Both the position numbers and the translations under genes were made by a program. Under the pieces are notes generated by a model. It saw nothing but the letters and a program-made list of their open reading frames with translations. It was not told the origin of the DNA and made no database searches. Shown here piece after piece: positions 44,274-51,723 of a DNA stretch of 64,000 bases; position 1 is the first letter of the stretch; each line of letters opens with the position of its first letter. This stretch comes from Streptomyces venezuelae (GTDB lineage Bacteria > Actinomycetota > Actinomycetes > Streptomycetales > Streptomycetaceae): contig NZ_CP029190.1 in assembly GCF_008642295.1 (NCBI RefSeq), forward strand, positions 992,001-1,056,000, given 5' to 3'.

Positions 44274-44630
44274 TCAGTAGGCCTGGACGGCCTTCGGGCT
44301 GGGGCCGTACTCGTTGGCCTGGGGCTGGCCCTCGGTGGCCATGAAGACGAGCCCGATGATGAAGCCGACGAAGGGGATGAACGTCAGCAGGATGAACCAG
44401 CCGGACTTGCCGGTGTCGTGCAGGCGGCGGACGGTGAGGCCCAGGTTGGGCAGCAGGGTGGCCAGGCTGTAGAGGCCGAAGAAGAGGGGGTAGGTGCCCA
44501 GCGTGAAGTCGAGGATCATCAGCGGGATCAGGATGATCGTGTTGACCAGGAAGAAGATCCAGAACTCCTGGCGGCGGGCCCGGCCGCTGAAGACGGCGTA
44601 CTTCTTGAGCACCTCTATGTAGATCTTCAC
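44274..44630 (-). CDS. DUF805 membrane protein
   Basis: 118 aa, GTG 44630, behind AGGGGGAAG. DUF805 signature: YAVFSGRARRQEFWIFFL at the N-terminus, LTVRRLHDTGKSGWFIL in the middle. Four hydrophobic segments. Function unknown. The transcript ends at a strong hairpin and is independent of icd. Confidence 0.88.
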   Translation of the reverse strand: MKIYIEVLKKYAVFSGRARRQEFWIFFLVNTIILIPLMILDFTLGTYPLFFGLYSLATLLPNLGLTVRRLHDTGKSGWFILLTFIPFVGFIIGLVFMATEGQPQANEYGPSPKAVQAY

Positions 44631-44807
44631 GCTTCCCCCTGAGAACGGTTGCGGCGCCCGTCCACCACGGACCGGGCGGGGCAGAATTTATGCCGCGCAT
44701 ATCGTGCGGTCAAGGGACTTCGCAAGACCCTCCAAGAACTGCCTTCACCCGCCAAAACACCATTTCCCCCTACGGTTTGGGGGCACGGCACCGCCGATGG
44801 GGGGACC

Positions 44808-45839
44808 GTGCGGCGGCGGCTGCGCGGGGCGGCGCGGGCGGCGGCCGAGACTGGCCGGATGCGCCTGCTCCGAACCCTTCTCGCGACCGCGGTGGCGGCA
44901 GCGGCGGTGGCGGCTGCCGCCGCCACGCCCTTTCCCGAGCCCGTTCCCGATGCCGTCCCCGCCGCCGGCACGGCCGCCGTCTGGTCCGCCCGCCGGGCCG
45001 AGGCCTTCTGGACACCGGAGCGGATGGCCGCCGCCCGGCCGGTTCCGGACGGCCGGGCCGAGGCCATCGCCGCGGACCGGACGGGCGTGGCCGCAGGCCC
45101 CGGCATCGGGCAGGACTTCGGCGGCATCCCCGTCGTCGGCCGGATGTTCGCCGTACAGGGAGGCGGGAGCGGCGGGGCCTACTTCTGCACCGCCAGCGCC
45201 GTCGCCTCCCCCGGCCGCGACCTGGTGCTGACCGCCGCGCACTGCCTGACCGGCGGCGACACCCGGCAGATCGCGTTCGTCCCCCGGTACACCGCCGCGC
45301 ACCCCCGGCCGTACGGGATCTTCCCGGTCCGGCGGATCTGGATCGACCCCCGGTACCGGCAGCAGGGGCCCGCCCGGGCCGCCGTCCTCGACGTCGCCTT
45401 CGCCCGGGTGGGCCCGGGCCCGGACGGCCGGGCGCTGCAGGACGTGGTCGGCGCCAACCGGCTGGTCACCGGGCCCGGCTACGCCCACCCCGCCGTACGC
45501 CTCATCGGCCACCCGGCGCGCGCCCCGCGCCCCCGGGTCTGCGTCAACCGGACCACCCGCTTCACCAGCACCGACCCCGGCAGCCCCGGCTCCTTCCTGC
45601 GGATCGCCTGTACCGGCTACCCCGGCGGAACCAGCGGTGGCCCCTTCCTCACCGGCTACGACCCGCACACCCGCACCGGCCGGGTGATTGGCATCATCGG
45701 CGGCTACCAGACCGGCGGCGACAGCCCCGACACCTCGTACAGCCCCTACTTCGGCCCGGACGTCCGCCGGCTGTACGAACAGGCCGTCCGGCCCTCGGCG
45801 CCCCCCGCGGTCGTCTTCCGCGAGGACATCGTGTCCTGA
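44808..45839 (+). CDS. Secreted trypsin-like serine protease
   Basis: 343 aa from GTG 44808, behind GATGGGGGGA; ATG 44859 is an alternative that would start closer to the signal segment (LLRTLLATAVAAAAVAAAAA). Catalytic triad regions: LVLTAAHCLTGG (His), LDVAFARVGP (Asp), and YPGGTSGGPFLTGYD (Ser). It resembles glutamyl-endopeptidase or V8-like trypsin-fold proteases of actinomycetes. It is exported; a propeptide is likely between the signal and FGGIPVVGRMF. It is followed by the VWA lipoprotein gene, with a 9-bp tandem repeat between. Confidence 0.85.
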   Translation: MRRRLRGAARAAAETGRMRLLRTLLATAVAAAAVAAAAATPFPEPVPDAVPAAGTAAVWSARRAEAFWTPERMAAARPVPDGRAEAIAADRTGVAAGPGIGQDFGGIPVVGRMFAVQGGGSGGAYFCTASAVASPGRDLVLTAAHCLTGGDTRQIAFVPRYTAAHPRPYGIFPVRRIWIDPRYRQQGPARAAVLDVAFARVGPGPDGRALQDVVGANRLVTGPGYAHPAVRLIGHPARAPRPRVCVNRTTRFTSTDPGSPGSFLRIACTGYPGGTSGGPFLTGYDPHTRTGRVIGIIGGYQTGGDSPDTSYSPYFGPDVRRLYEQAVRPSAPPAVVFREDIVS

Positions 45840-45860
45840 CACCGCCGCCAGACCCCGGCC

Positions 45861-45900
45861 TTCCGGCCCTTCCGGCCCTTCCGGCCCTTCCGGCCCTTCC
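45861..45900 (+). repeat. 9-bp tandem repeat (TTCCGGCCC) x 4.4
   Basis: TTCCGGCCC repeats four times plus TTCC, immediately past the protease stop in the 167-nt gap before the VWA gene. The repeat is not coding in a plausible frame. It is likely variable between strains. Confidence 0.7.
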
Positions 45901-46006
45901 GCCCCGTCGTTGTCTCTTCGAGACCCATCCGCAACTCTTTCGCCGGTTCCGACTCGCCCTCCCGGACGTCACATTCACAGACACGGACCGTCCGAAGGGG
46001 GACACG

Positions 46007-47602
46007 ATGACGCCGCGTGCAGGAAGTCGGGCGCCGAGAGGCACGACGTACGGGAGGGTGCTCGCCGCGGTTGCGGCGGGCGCGGTACTGCTCACCGGGT
46101 GCGGGTACGACGGCGGGTCCGACCGGGGCGGCGTCGCGCCCGACTCCGGCCGCCGGAACGGCAATCCGGCGCCGGCGCCGGTGCCGGCACCGGCCGGGCC
46201 CTCCCACCCGGCACCGCCCGACGGCGGCTCCGCCGCACCGCAGGGCGAGGACGACGGGCGGCGGCCGAGTGCCCCGCCCGCCGACTACCTGTCCACCTTC
46301 GCGCTGGACGTGGACACCGCGAGCTACGGCTACGCACGCCGGACGCTCGCCGACGGCAAACTGCCGGACCCGGCCACGATCCGGCCGGAGGAGTTCGTCA
46401 ACAGCTTCCGGCAGGACTACCCGCAGCCGACGGGCAACGGATTCTCCGTCACCGTCGACGGTGCCCGTACCAGGGAGGCGAACTGGTCGCTGATGCGGGT
46501 CGGGCTGGCCACCCGGGCGGGGAAGAGCAGCGCCGACCGGCCGCCGGCCGCCCTCACCTTCGTGGTCGACATCTCCGGCTCGATGGCCGAGCCCGGACGG
46601 CTGGACCTGGTCCGCAACTCCCTGGACCTGATGACGGACCGGCTGCGCGGCGACGATGCGGTGGCGATCGTGGCCTTCAGCGACAAGGCCGAGACCCGGC
46701 TGCCGATGACCCGGCTGGACGGGAACCGGCGCCGGGTGCACGAGGTCGTGGACCGGCTCCGCCCCACCGACTCGACCAATGTGGAGGCCGGGGTCAGGCG
46801 CGGCTACGACGTGGCCGTCGAGGGGCGGCGGGAGGGCGCCACCAACCGGGTGGTGCTGCTCTCCGACGCGCTCGCCAACACCGGCGCCACCTCGGCCGAC
46901 ACCCTGCTGGAGCGGATCGGGGCGGCGCGCCGTACGCACGGGATCACCCTGTTCGGGGTGGGTGTGGGCAGCCAGTACAACGACGCGTTCATGGAGCGGC
47001 TGGTGGACCGGGGCGACGGCCACACGGTGTACGTCTCGGATGAGGAGGAGGCGCGCCGGGTGTTCTGCGACGACCTGCCCGCGCAGATCGAGCTGCGGGC
47101 CCGGGACGCCAAGGCCCAGGTCTCCTTCGACCCGCGCAACGTCGAGAGCTTCCGCCTGATCGGCTACGACAACCGGAAGGTGGCCGACGGGGACTTCCGG
47201 AACGATGCGGTGGACGGCGGCGAGGTCGGGCCGGGCCATTCGGTGACCGCGCTGTACGCGGTACGCCTGCGGCCGGGCGCGGCCGGGCACGTGGCCACGG
47301 CAACCGTCCGCTGGCTCGACCCGGAGGGCCGGGCCCCGCACGAGGAGTCGGGCCGGATCGAGGCGGGCGCGCTGACCGAGGTGGACTGGTCCGAGGCGGG
47401 CTCCCGGTTCCAGGTCACGGCGACGGCGGCGTACCTGGCCTCGGAACTCCGCGGCCGTGGCGGTGGCTGGGCCCCGGTCCCGGGCGCGGTCCCCCTCGCC
47501 CGCCTGTCGGAAATCGCCACCGCACTGGCCACCCGCACGGAAGACCCGGAGGTCCGCGCCCTGGCGACCGCAACCCACCAGGCCGCCCGCCTCCTGTACT
47601 GA
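46007..47602 (+). CDS. VWA-domain lipoprotein (YfbK-like)
   Basis: 531 aa, ATG 46007, with AAGGGGG upstream. The lipobox is LTG-C32, followed by a Pro/Gly/Ala linker. An N-terminal VWA-associated region has YLSTFALDVDTASYGYARRT and FVNSFRQDYPQP; a von Willebrand A domain carries the MIDAS DISGS within ALTFVVDISGSMAEPG and LLSDALANTG; and a C-terminal domain ends RLSEIATALATRTEDPEV. It is the YfbK/VWA_N/DUF3520 arrangement seen in many bacteria; exact function is unknown, but it probably binds metal-dependent ligands at the cell surface. Confidence 0.88.
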   Translation: MTPRAGSRAPRGTTYGRVLAAVAAGAVLLTGCGYDGGSDRGGVAPDSGRRNGNPAPAPVPAPAGPSHPAPPDGGSAAPQGEDDGRRPSAPPADYLSTFALDVDTASYGYARRTLADGKLPDPATIRPEEFVNSFRQDYPQPTGNGFSVTVDGARTREANWSLMRVGLATRAGKSSADRPPAALTFVVDISGSMAEPGRLDLVRNSLDLMTDRLRGDDAVAIVAFSDKAETRLPMTRLDGNRRRVHEVVDRLRPTDSTNVEAGVRRGYDVAVEGRREGATNRVVLLSDALANTGATSADTLLERIGAARRTHGITLFGVGVGSQYNDAFMERLVDRGDGHTVYVSDEEEARRVFCDDLPAQIELRARDAKAQVSFDPRNVESFRLIGYDNRKVADGDFRNDAVDGGEVGPGHSVTALYAVRLRPGAAGHVATATVRWLDPEGRAPHEESGRIEAGALTEVDWSEAGSRFQVTATAAYLASELRGRGGGWAPVPGAVPLARLSEIATALATRTEDPEVRALATATHQAARLLY

Positions 47603-47658
47603 CCTGGCCGGAGCGGTGTGGGGGCGGGGCGGGCCGGGGCGGTGCCGGCACGGCATCC

Positions 47659-47757
47659 ATGACCGACAACCGCCGGATCGAGGCGGCCCTGCTCGCCGCC
47701 CCCGAGGGCCCCGCAGCCAAGGATCCCGGCCACGAGGCCACCCCCGCCTCGCTGTGA
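47659..47757 (+). CDS. Possible 32-aa small ORF
   Basis: ATG 47659 to TGA 47757 encodes a 32-residue peptide (MTDNRRIEAALLAAPEGP...). No Shine-Dalgarno-like sequence within 12 nt and no similarity recognised. It may be the start of a decayed gene between the VWA and MBL genes. Weak case. Confidence 0.2.
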   Translation: MTDNRRIEAALLAAPEGPAAKDPGHEATPASL

Positions 47758-47792
47758 CACCCACCGCGAAGTCGCCGCGACAAGCTGCCGGT

Positions 47793-48554
47793 TCAGCGGG
47801 TCCCGCCCCAGTCGAGGCGGTCGGCCAGGGCGGCGGCTGCGAAGGCCGTCTCAAGCGTGTCCCGGTCCTCGTAGTGCACGGGGATGACGCGTCGGGCGTC
47901 CAGGAGCCGGGCCGCTTCGGCGGCCTGGCCGCTGTCCAGTACGAGACACTGGTCGCCGGAGGGGACGGGGCCGTGCGGTGCACCCGCGTGGATGATCGCG
48001 GTGTCCACGGAACCCAGGGCCTCGGCGAAGCTCTTGACCTCGTCGAGGGAGGAGTTGTCGCCGCTGATGTAGACCGTCGGCAGGTCCTCGGCGCTGAGGA
48101 CGAAGCCGGTGACGCGGGCCGGCGATCGTACGTCGTGCACGCCCGAACCCGAGCCGTGGACGGCGGGGACGGCGGTGACGGTGAGCGTGCCGCCTGCGGG
48201 GCGGGGGAGTTCCACGGAATCGAAGTCGGTCAGTCCTCGGGCACCGCCGCCGAGGCGGGACGCGGCGTCGTGCGTGGTGAGGGTGACGGCGATGTCGGGG
48301 AGCAGGGCGCGCGCGGACGCATCGAGGTGGTGGGGGTGGTCGCGGGAGAGGAGCACCGCGTCGACCGGGCCGAGTTCGGAGGGGCGCACCAAGCGTCGTT
48401 CGCTCCCGGCCAGGGCCGGGTCGCGGAGGGCGGCAAGGCCGGCGGGGGCGTCGAAGGTCGGGTCGGTGAGCAGCCGCAGGCCGCCGTATTCGAGGAGGAG
48501 GGTGGAGCCGCCGAGGTATCGGACCGGGAACGGTTCGACGGTTGGGCGGAGCAT
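47793..48554 (-). CDS. Metallo-beta-lactamase fold protein with altered metal motif
   Basis: 253 aa, ATG 48554. The MBL fold is recognisable: RYLGGSTLLLEYGGLRLLTD, VPAVHGSG, VTGFVLSAEDLPTVYISGDN and DTAIIHAGAPHGP. The expected HxHxDH reads S-R-DHPHHLD, so the first His is Arg. Relatives in Streptomyces generally read SHDHH or similar, so this protein may bind one metal or none. Cytoplasmic; no signal peptide. A good sigma-70-like promoter (48628-48656) lies upstream. Confidence 0.8.
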   Translation of the reverse strand: MLRPTVEPFPVRYLGGSTLLLEYGGLRLLTDPTFDAPAGLAALRDPALAGSERRLVRPSELGPVDAVLLSRDHPHHLDASARALLPDIAVTLTTHDAASRLGGGARGLTDFDSVELPRPAGGTLTVTAVPAVHGSGSGVHDVRSPARVTGFVLSAEDLPTVYISGDNSSLDEVKSFAEALGSVDTAIIHAGAPHGPVPSGDQCLVLDSGQAAEAARLLDARRVIPVHYEDRDTLETAFAAAALADRLDWGGTR

Positions 48555-48627
48555 GACAGGCCTCTTTTCCGGGGGCGGTGGGCGACGTCGAGCATGTCAC
48601 ATGCCTTCCGATGGAGATGATGCATTA

Positions 48628-48656
48628 GTTATAGCGGGCTTTCCCTAATGGGACAA
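48628..48656 (-). promoter_or_regulatory. Promoter of the MBL gene
   Basis: Reading the minus strand: -35 TTGTCC (48656-48651), a 17-nt spacer, -10 TATAAC (48633-48628). The predicted start is near 48620, leaving a leader of about 65 nt. This is one of the best sigma-70-like promoters in the window. Confidence 0.55.
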
Positions 48657-49032
48657 TGGATTGAAGTAGCGTTAGATCCATGGATGGGCGCATGGATCCG
48701 ATCGACAGCGCCGATCGACAGCGCCGCCCGACTCGCCGCGCGCCACACCCTCACCAACTTGCAATGAAGTGAAAACGCGTGGGCGCACTCAGGCCGAGCG
48801 ACAACCCCATCTCTCTTTAAATCACCCACACATGCCCGTGATCAGGCATCAAGGCGACGACCGATTCATTCCGGTTTTCAATACATGTTGACTGGATCCG
48901 ATCTCCGCATGCATGCTCTCCCCATCTGACCCGGAGTCACAGCACCACCAGAGGGCCCTCGTTCACCACGAGTCCTCTCCTTCCGGGTCGGTCCACACCC
49001 GAACGCCTTCGTTCCTTGGGGGGACACGTTTC
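48657..49032. other. AT-richer intergenic region, no gene seen
   Basis: This gap (from the MBL promoter to the NlpC/P60 start) has lower GC than its surroundings and no plausible frame with a ribosome-binding site. It contains a 13-bp direct repeat, CTCTCTTTAAATCACC, and TTGACT at 48898-48903, which could be the -35 of the downstream gene, though no good -10 follows. I looked for conserved c-di-AMP (ydaO) riboswitch blocks and found none. Confidence 0.5.
48698..48723 (+). repeat. 13-bp tandem direct repeat
   Basis: CCGATCGACAGCG occurs twice with no gap. It lies 42 nt upstream of the MBL -35 element and could be a regulator-binding site or a slippage product. Confidence 0.5.
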
Positions 49033-50307
49033 ATGCTGAGCACGCGCACCCTGAACCGCGGGCTGGCCGGCGCGGCCACCGGCGGACTGATCCTCGGCCT
49101 GCTGGCCGCCGTACCTGCCCAGGCCGCCGAACCCGCCCCGCCGTCCGCCACCGCCGTCGCCACGAAGGACAAGGGCGGCGCCGGTCAGGGCCGATCCGTC
49201 GCCGCGGCCGAGACCTCTGCCGCCGCCCGGTCCATCACCCGCAGTGAGGTCATCGAGCGAGCCGCCTCGTGGGTCGGGATCGGCCTCAAGTACAGCTGGA
49301 CCAACACCTACCAGGGCTACCGGACGGACTGTTCCGGCTTCGTCTCGATGGCCTGGGGTCTCTCCACGCCGGGCCTGGACACCACCAGCTTCGTCCCCGC
49401 CGGCGTCGCCTCATGGATCGGCAAGAGCGACCTGAAGCCGGGCGACGCCCTGCTCAACGACGCCGCCGGGGCCAACGGCCACATCGTCGTCTTCGGCGGC
49501 TGGGCCAACTCCGCGCGCACCTCGTACATGGGCTACGAGTTCACGGGCAGCGGGATGCACTACCGCGAGATCCCGTACCCCTACTACTCCGGCCACGGCA
49601 CGTTCCGCCCCGTCCGCAACAACAGCATCGTCGACGACAACCCCGGCGACCAGCCGATCGCCGGCAACTGGGACGGCGGCGCTGCCTCGAACGTGGGCGT
49701 CTGGCGCAACGGCATGTTCCATCTCCGCAATGACGACGGTTCGACGACGTTCGTCGACTGGGGTGGCGGCACGGACCTGCCGGTCTCGGCGAACTGGGAC
49801 GGCACCGGACCCGACAACGTGGGCATCTTCCGCCCCTCCACGGGCCAGTTCCACCTCCGCATGGACGACGGCAGCCTCGCCCTCATCGACTGGGGCGGCG
49901 GCACGGACCAGCCGGTGGCCGGCAACTGGGACGGCGGCGCAGCCGCCAACGTGGGCATCTGGCGTGACGGCAAGTTCCATCTCCGCAACGACGACGGCAC
50001 CCCCACCTACATCGACTGGGGCCAGGCAGGCGACCGCGCGGTCTCCGGCAACTGGGACGGCACCGGACCCGACAACGTGGGCATCTTCCGCCCCTCCACC
50101 GGTCAGTTCCACCTCCGCATGGACGACGGCAGCCTCGTCGTCCTCGACTGGGGCGGCGGCAACGACATCCCCGTCGCCGGGAACTGGGACGGCGGCAACG
50201 GCGGACCCGCCGCCAACATCGGCATCTGGCGCCCCTCCCAGGCCCGCTTCCACCTCCGCAACGACGACGGCACCCCCACCTACATCGACTGGGGCCAGCC
50301 CAGGTAG
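49033..50307 (+). CDS. Secreted NlpC/P60-like cell-wall peptidase with five-repeat C-terminal module
   Basis: 424 aa, ATG 49033, behind GGGGGGA. Signal peptide (AATGGLILGLLAAVPAQA), a linker, then an NlpC/P60-type domain (residues 67-190): catalytic Cys in RTDCSGFVSMAW, His in NGHIVVFGG. The C-terminal 210 residues are five tandem repeats of about 41 residues with core GNWDG..NVGIW/F..FHLR.DDG....DWG, similar to FG-GAP/VCBS beta-propeller units. Repeats 1 and 3 resemble each other, as do 2 and 4. The module probably binds wall or surface glycan. It is nearly identical to the tail of the next gene. Confidence 0.85.
   Translation: MLSTRTLNRGLAGAATGGLILGLLAAVPAQAAEPAPPSATAVATKDKGGAGQGRSVAAAETSAAARSITRSEVIERAASWVGIGLKYSWTNTYQGYRTDCSGFVSMAWGLSTPGLDTTSFVPAGVASWIGKSDLKPGDALLNDAAGANGHIVVFGGWANSARTSYMGYEFTGSGMHYREIPYPYYSGHGTFRPVRNNSIVDDNPGDQPIAGNWDGGAASNVGVWRNGMFHLRNDDGSTTFVDWGGGTDLPVSANWDGTGPDNVGIFRPSTGQFHLRMDDGSLALIDWGGGTDQPVAGNWDGGAAANVGIWRDGKFHLRNDDGTPTYIDWGQAGDRAVSGNWDGTGPDNVGIFRPSTGQFHLRMDDGSLVVLDWGGGNDIPVAGNWDGGNGGPAANIGIWRPSQARFHLRNDDGTPTYIDWGQPR
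49663..50306 (+). repeat. 644-bp near-identical repeat, copy 1
   Basis: This stretch, coding for the C-terminal repeat module of the NlpC/P60 gene, matches 51052-51695 with one visible mismatch (A at 49809 versus C). The identity begins at GGCAACTGGGACGGCGG and stops at the termination codons, TAG here and TAA in the second copy. Confidence 0.95.
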
Positions 50308-50421
50308 GCACCAGTACCAGCGCTTCCCCGGTGCGCCGCGATCGGCGGCGCACCGGGGCACCGGGCCGCGAACTGCCCTTCCATCACACCCTCGCGCAAC
50401 GAACAGGACCAGGACACCTAC

Positions 50422-51696
50422 GTGAACCGCACCTCCCGCCGGCGCATATCCGCCGTCGCCACCACCACCGCTCTCGCGGCCACGACACTGCTCGCCTCGG
50501 CCGTCACCGCCCAGGCGAAGGGCGTCGACCTCTCCAACCCGGCGGCCGTCGCCGCCGCCCCGGACCACTCCTGCGGAGGGGTCACCGACTCCGACCGCGC
50601 CGTGGCCGACCGGCTCAACTACCAGCTCACCGGGACCCTTCGGGGATACCTCACCGCGTACCGGGTCTCCTGCGCCCGCGCGATCACCGAGGCCGTCCGC
50701 GCCCGCGGCCTGTCGGAGCGGGCCGGCGTCATCGCGGTAACGACCGCGATCGTGGAGACCACCCTGCGCAACAACCCCAACGAAGAGGACCACGACAGCG
50801 TCGGCCTCTTCCAACAGCGCGCCTTCTGGGGCTCCTTCGAGCAGCGCATGGACCCGACCTGGTCGACCAACGCCTTCCTCGCGGAGATGCTGAAGATCTC
50901 CAACTGGCAGACCCGGCCCATCGGTGAGGTCTGCCAGGCGGTGCAGCGGTCCGCCTACCCCAGCAAGTACCAGCCGCAGTCCCCCGACGCCCAGCGCATC
51001 GTCGACGCCCTCTGGAACGGTTCCACCACCGGCGGCGATCTCCCGGTGTCGGGCAACTGGGACGGCGGCGCTGCCTCGAACGTGGGCGTCTGGCGCAACG
51101 GCATGTTCCATCTCCGCAATGACGACGGTTCGACGACGTTCGTCGACTGGGGTGGCGGCACGGACCTGCCGGTCTCGGCGAACTGGGACGGCACCGGCCC
51201 CGACAACGTGGGCATCTTCCGCCCCTCCACGGGCCAGTTCCACCTCCGCATGGACGACGGCAGCCTCGCCCTCATCGACTGGGGCGGCGGCACGGACCAG
51301 CCGGTGGCCGGCAACTGGGACGGCGGCGCAGCCGCCAACGTGGGCATCTGGCGTGACGGCAAGTTCCATCTCCGCAACGACGACGGCACCCCCACCTACA
51401 TCGACTGGGGCCAGGCAGGCGACCGCGCGGTCTCCGGCAACTGGGACGGCACCGGACCCGACAACGTGGGCATCTTCCGCCCCTCCACCGGTCAGTTCCA
51501 CCTCCGCATGGACGACGGCAGCCTCGTCGTCCTCGACTGGGGCGGCGGCAACGACATCCCCGTCGCCGGGAACTGGGACGGCGGCAACGGCGGACCCGCC
51601 GCCAACATCGGCATCTGGCGCCCCTCCCAGGCCCGCTTCCACCTCCGCAACGACGACGGCACCCCCACCTACATCGACTGGGGCCAGCCCAGGTAA
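50422..51696 (+). CDS. Secreted transglycosylase/lysozyme-like protein with the same five-repeat module
   Basis: 424 aa, GTG 50422. Signal peptide (ALAATTLLASAVTAQA) then a lysozyme-like helical domain (about residues 50-205): ARGLSERAGVIAVTTAIVET with a Glu at the expected catalytic place, DHDSVGLFQQRAFWGSFEQR, MDPTWSTNAFLAEML, and VCQAVQRSAYPSKYQPQSPD. This is the pattern of Streptomyces proteins predicted to be SLT-type muramidases. The C-terminal module is identical at protein level to that of the preceding gene. It probably cuts the glycan strand. Confidence 0.8.
   Translation: MNRTSRRRISAVATTTALAATTLLASAVTAQAKGVDLSNPAAVAAAPDHSCGGVTDSDRAVADRLNYQLTGTLRGYLTAYRVSCARAITEAVRARGLSERAGVIAVTTAIVETTLRNNPNEEDHDSVGLFQQRAFWGSFEQRMDPTWSTNAFLAEMLKISNWQTRPIGEVCQAVQRSAYPSKYQPQSPDAQRIVDALWNGSTTGGDLPVSGNWDGGAASNVGVWRNGMFHLRNDDGSTTFVDWGGGTDLPVSANWDGTGPDNVGIFRPSTGQFHLRMDDGSLALIDWGGGTDQPVAGNWDGGAAANVGIWRDGKFHLRNDDGTPTYIDWGQAGDRAVSGNWDGTGPDNVGIFRPSTGQFHLRMDDGSLVVLDWGGGNDIPVAGNWDGGNGGPAANIGIWRPSQARFHLRNDDGTPTYIDWGQPR
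51052..51695 (+). repeat. 644-bp near-identical repeat, copy 2
   Basis: Second copy of the block at 49663-50306, offset by 1389 bp in direct orientation, with one mismatch. Flanking sequences (catalytic domains and intergenic DNA) are unrelated, so the block has been copied or homogenised as a unit. Confidence 0.95.
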
Positions 51697-51723
51697 CCGA
51701 CCCACGAGACGCGGGGGAACGTA

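Noticed and set aside
45861..45900. Possible CRISPR array
   Set aside because: The repeats are 9 bp, contiguous and have no spacers; no cas genes occur.
48657..49032. c-di-AMP (ydaO-type) riboswitch before the NlpC/P60 gene
   Set aside because: Such riboswitches control wall hydrolases in streptomycetes, but I could not find their conserved blocks in this leader.
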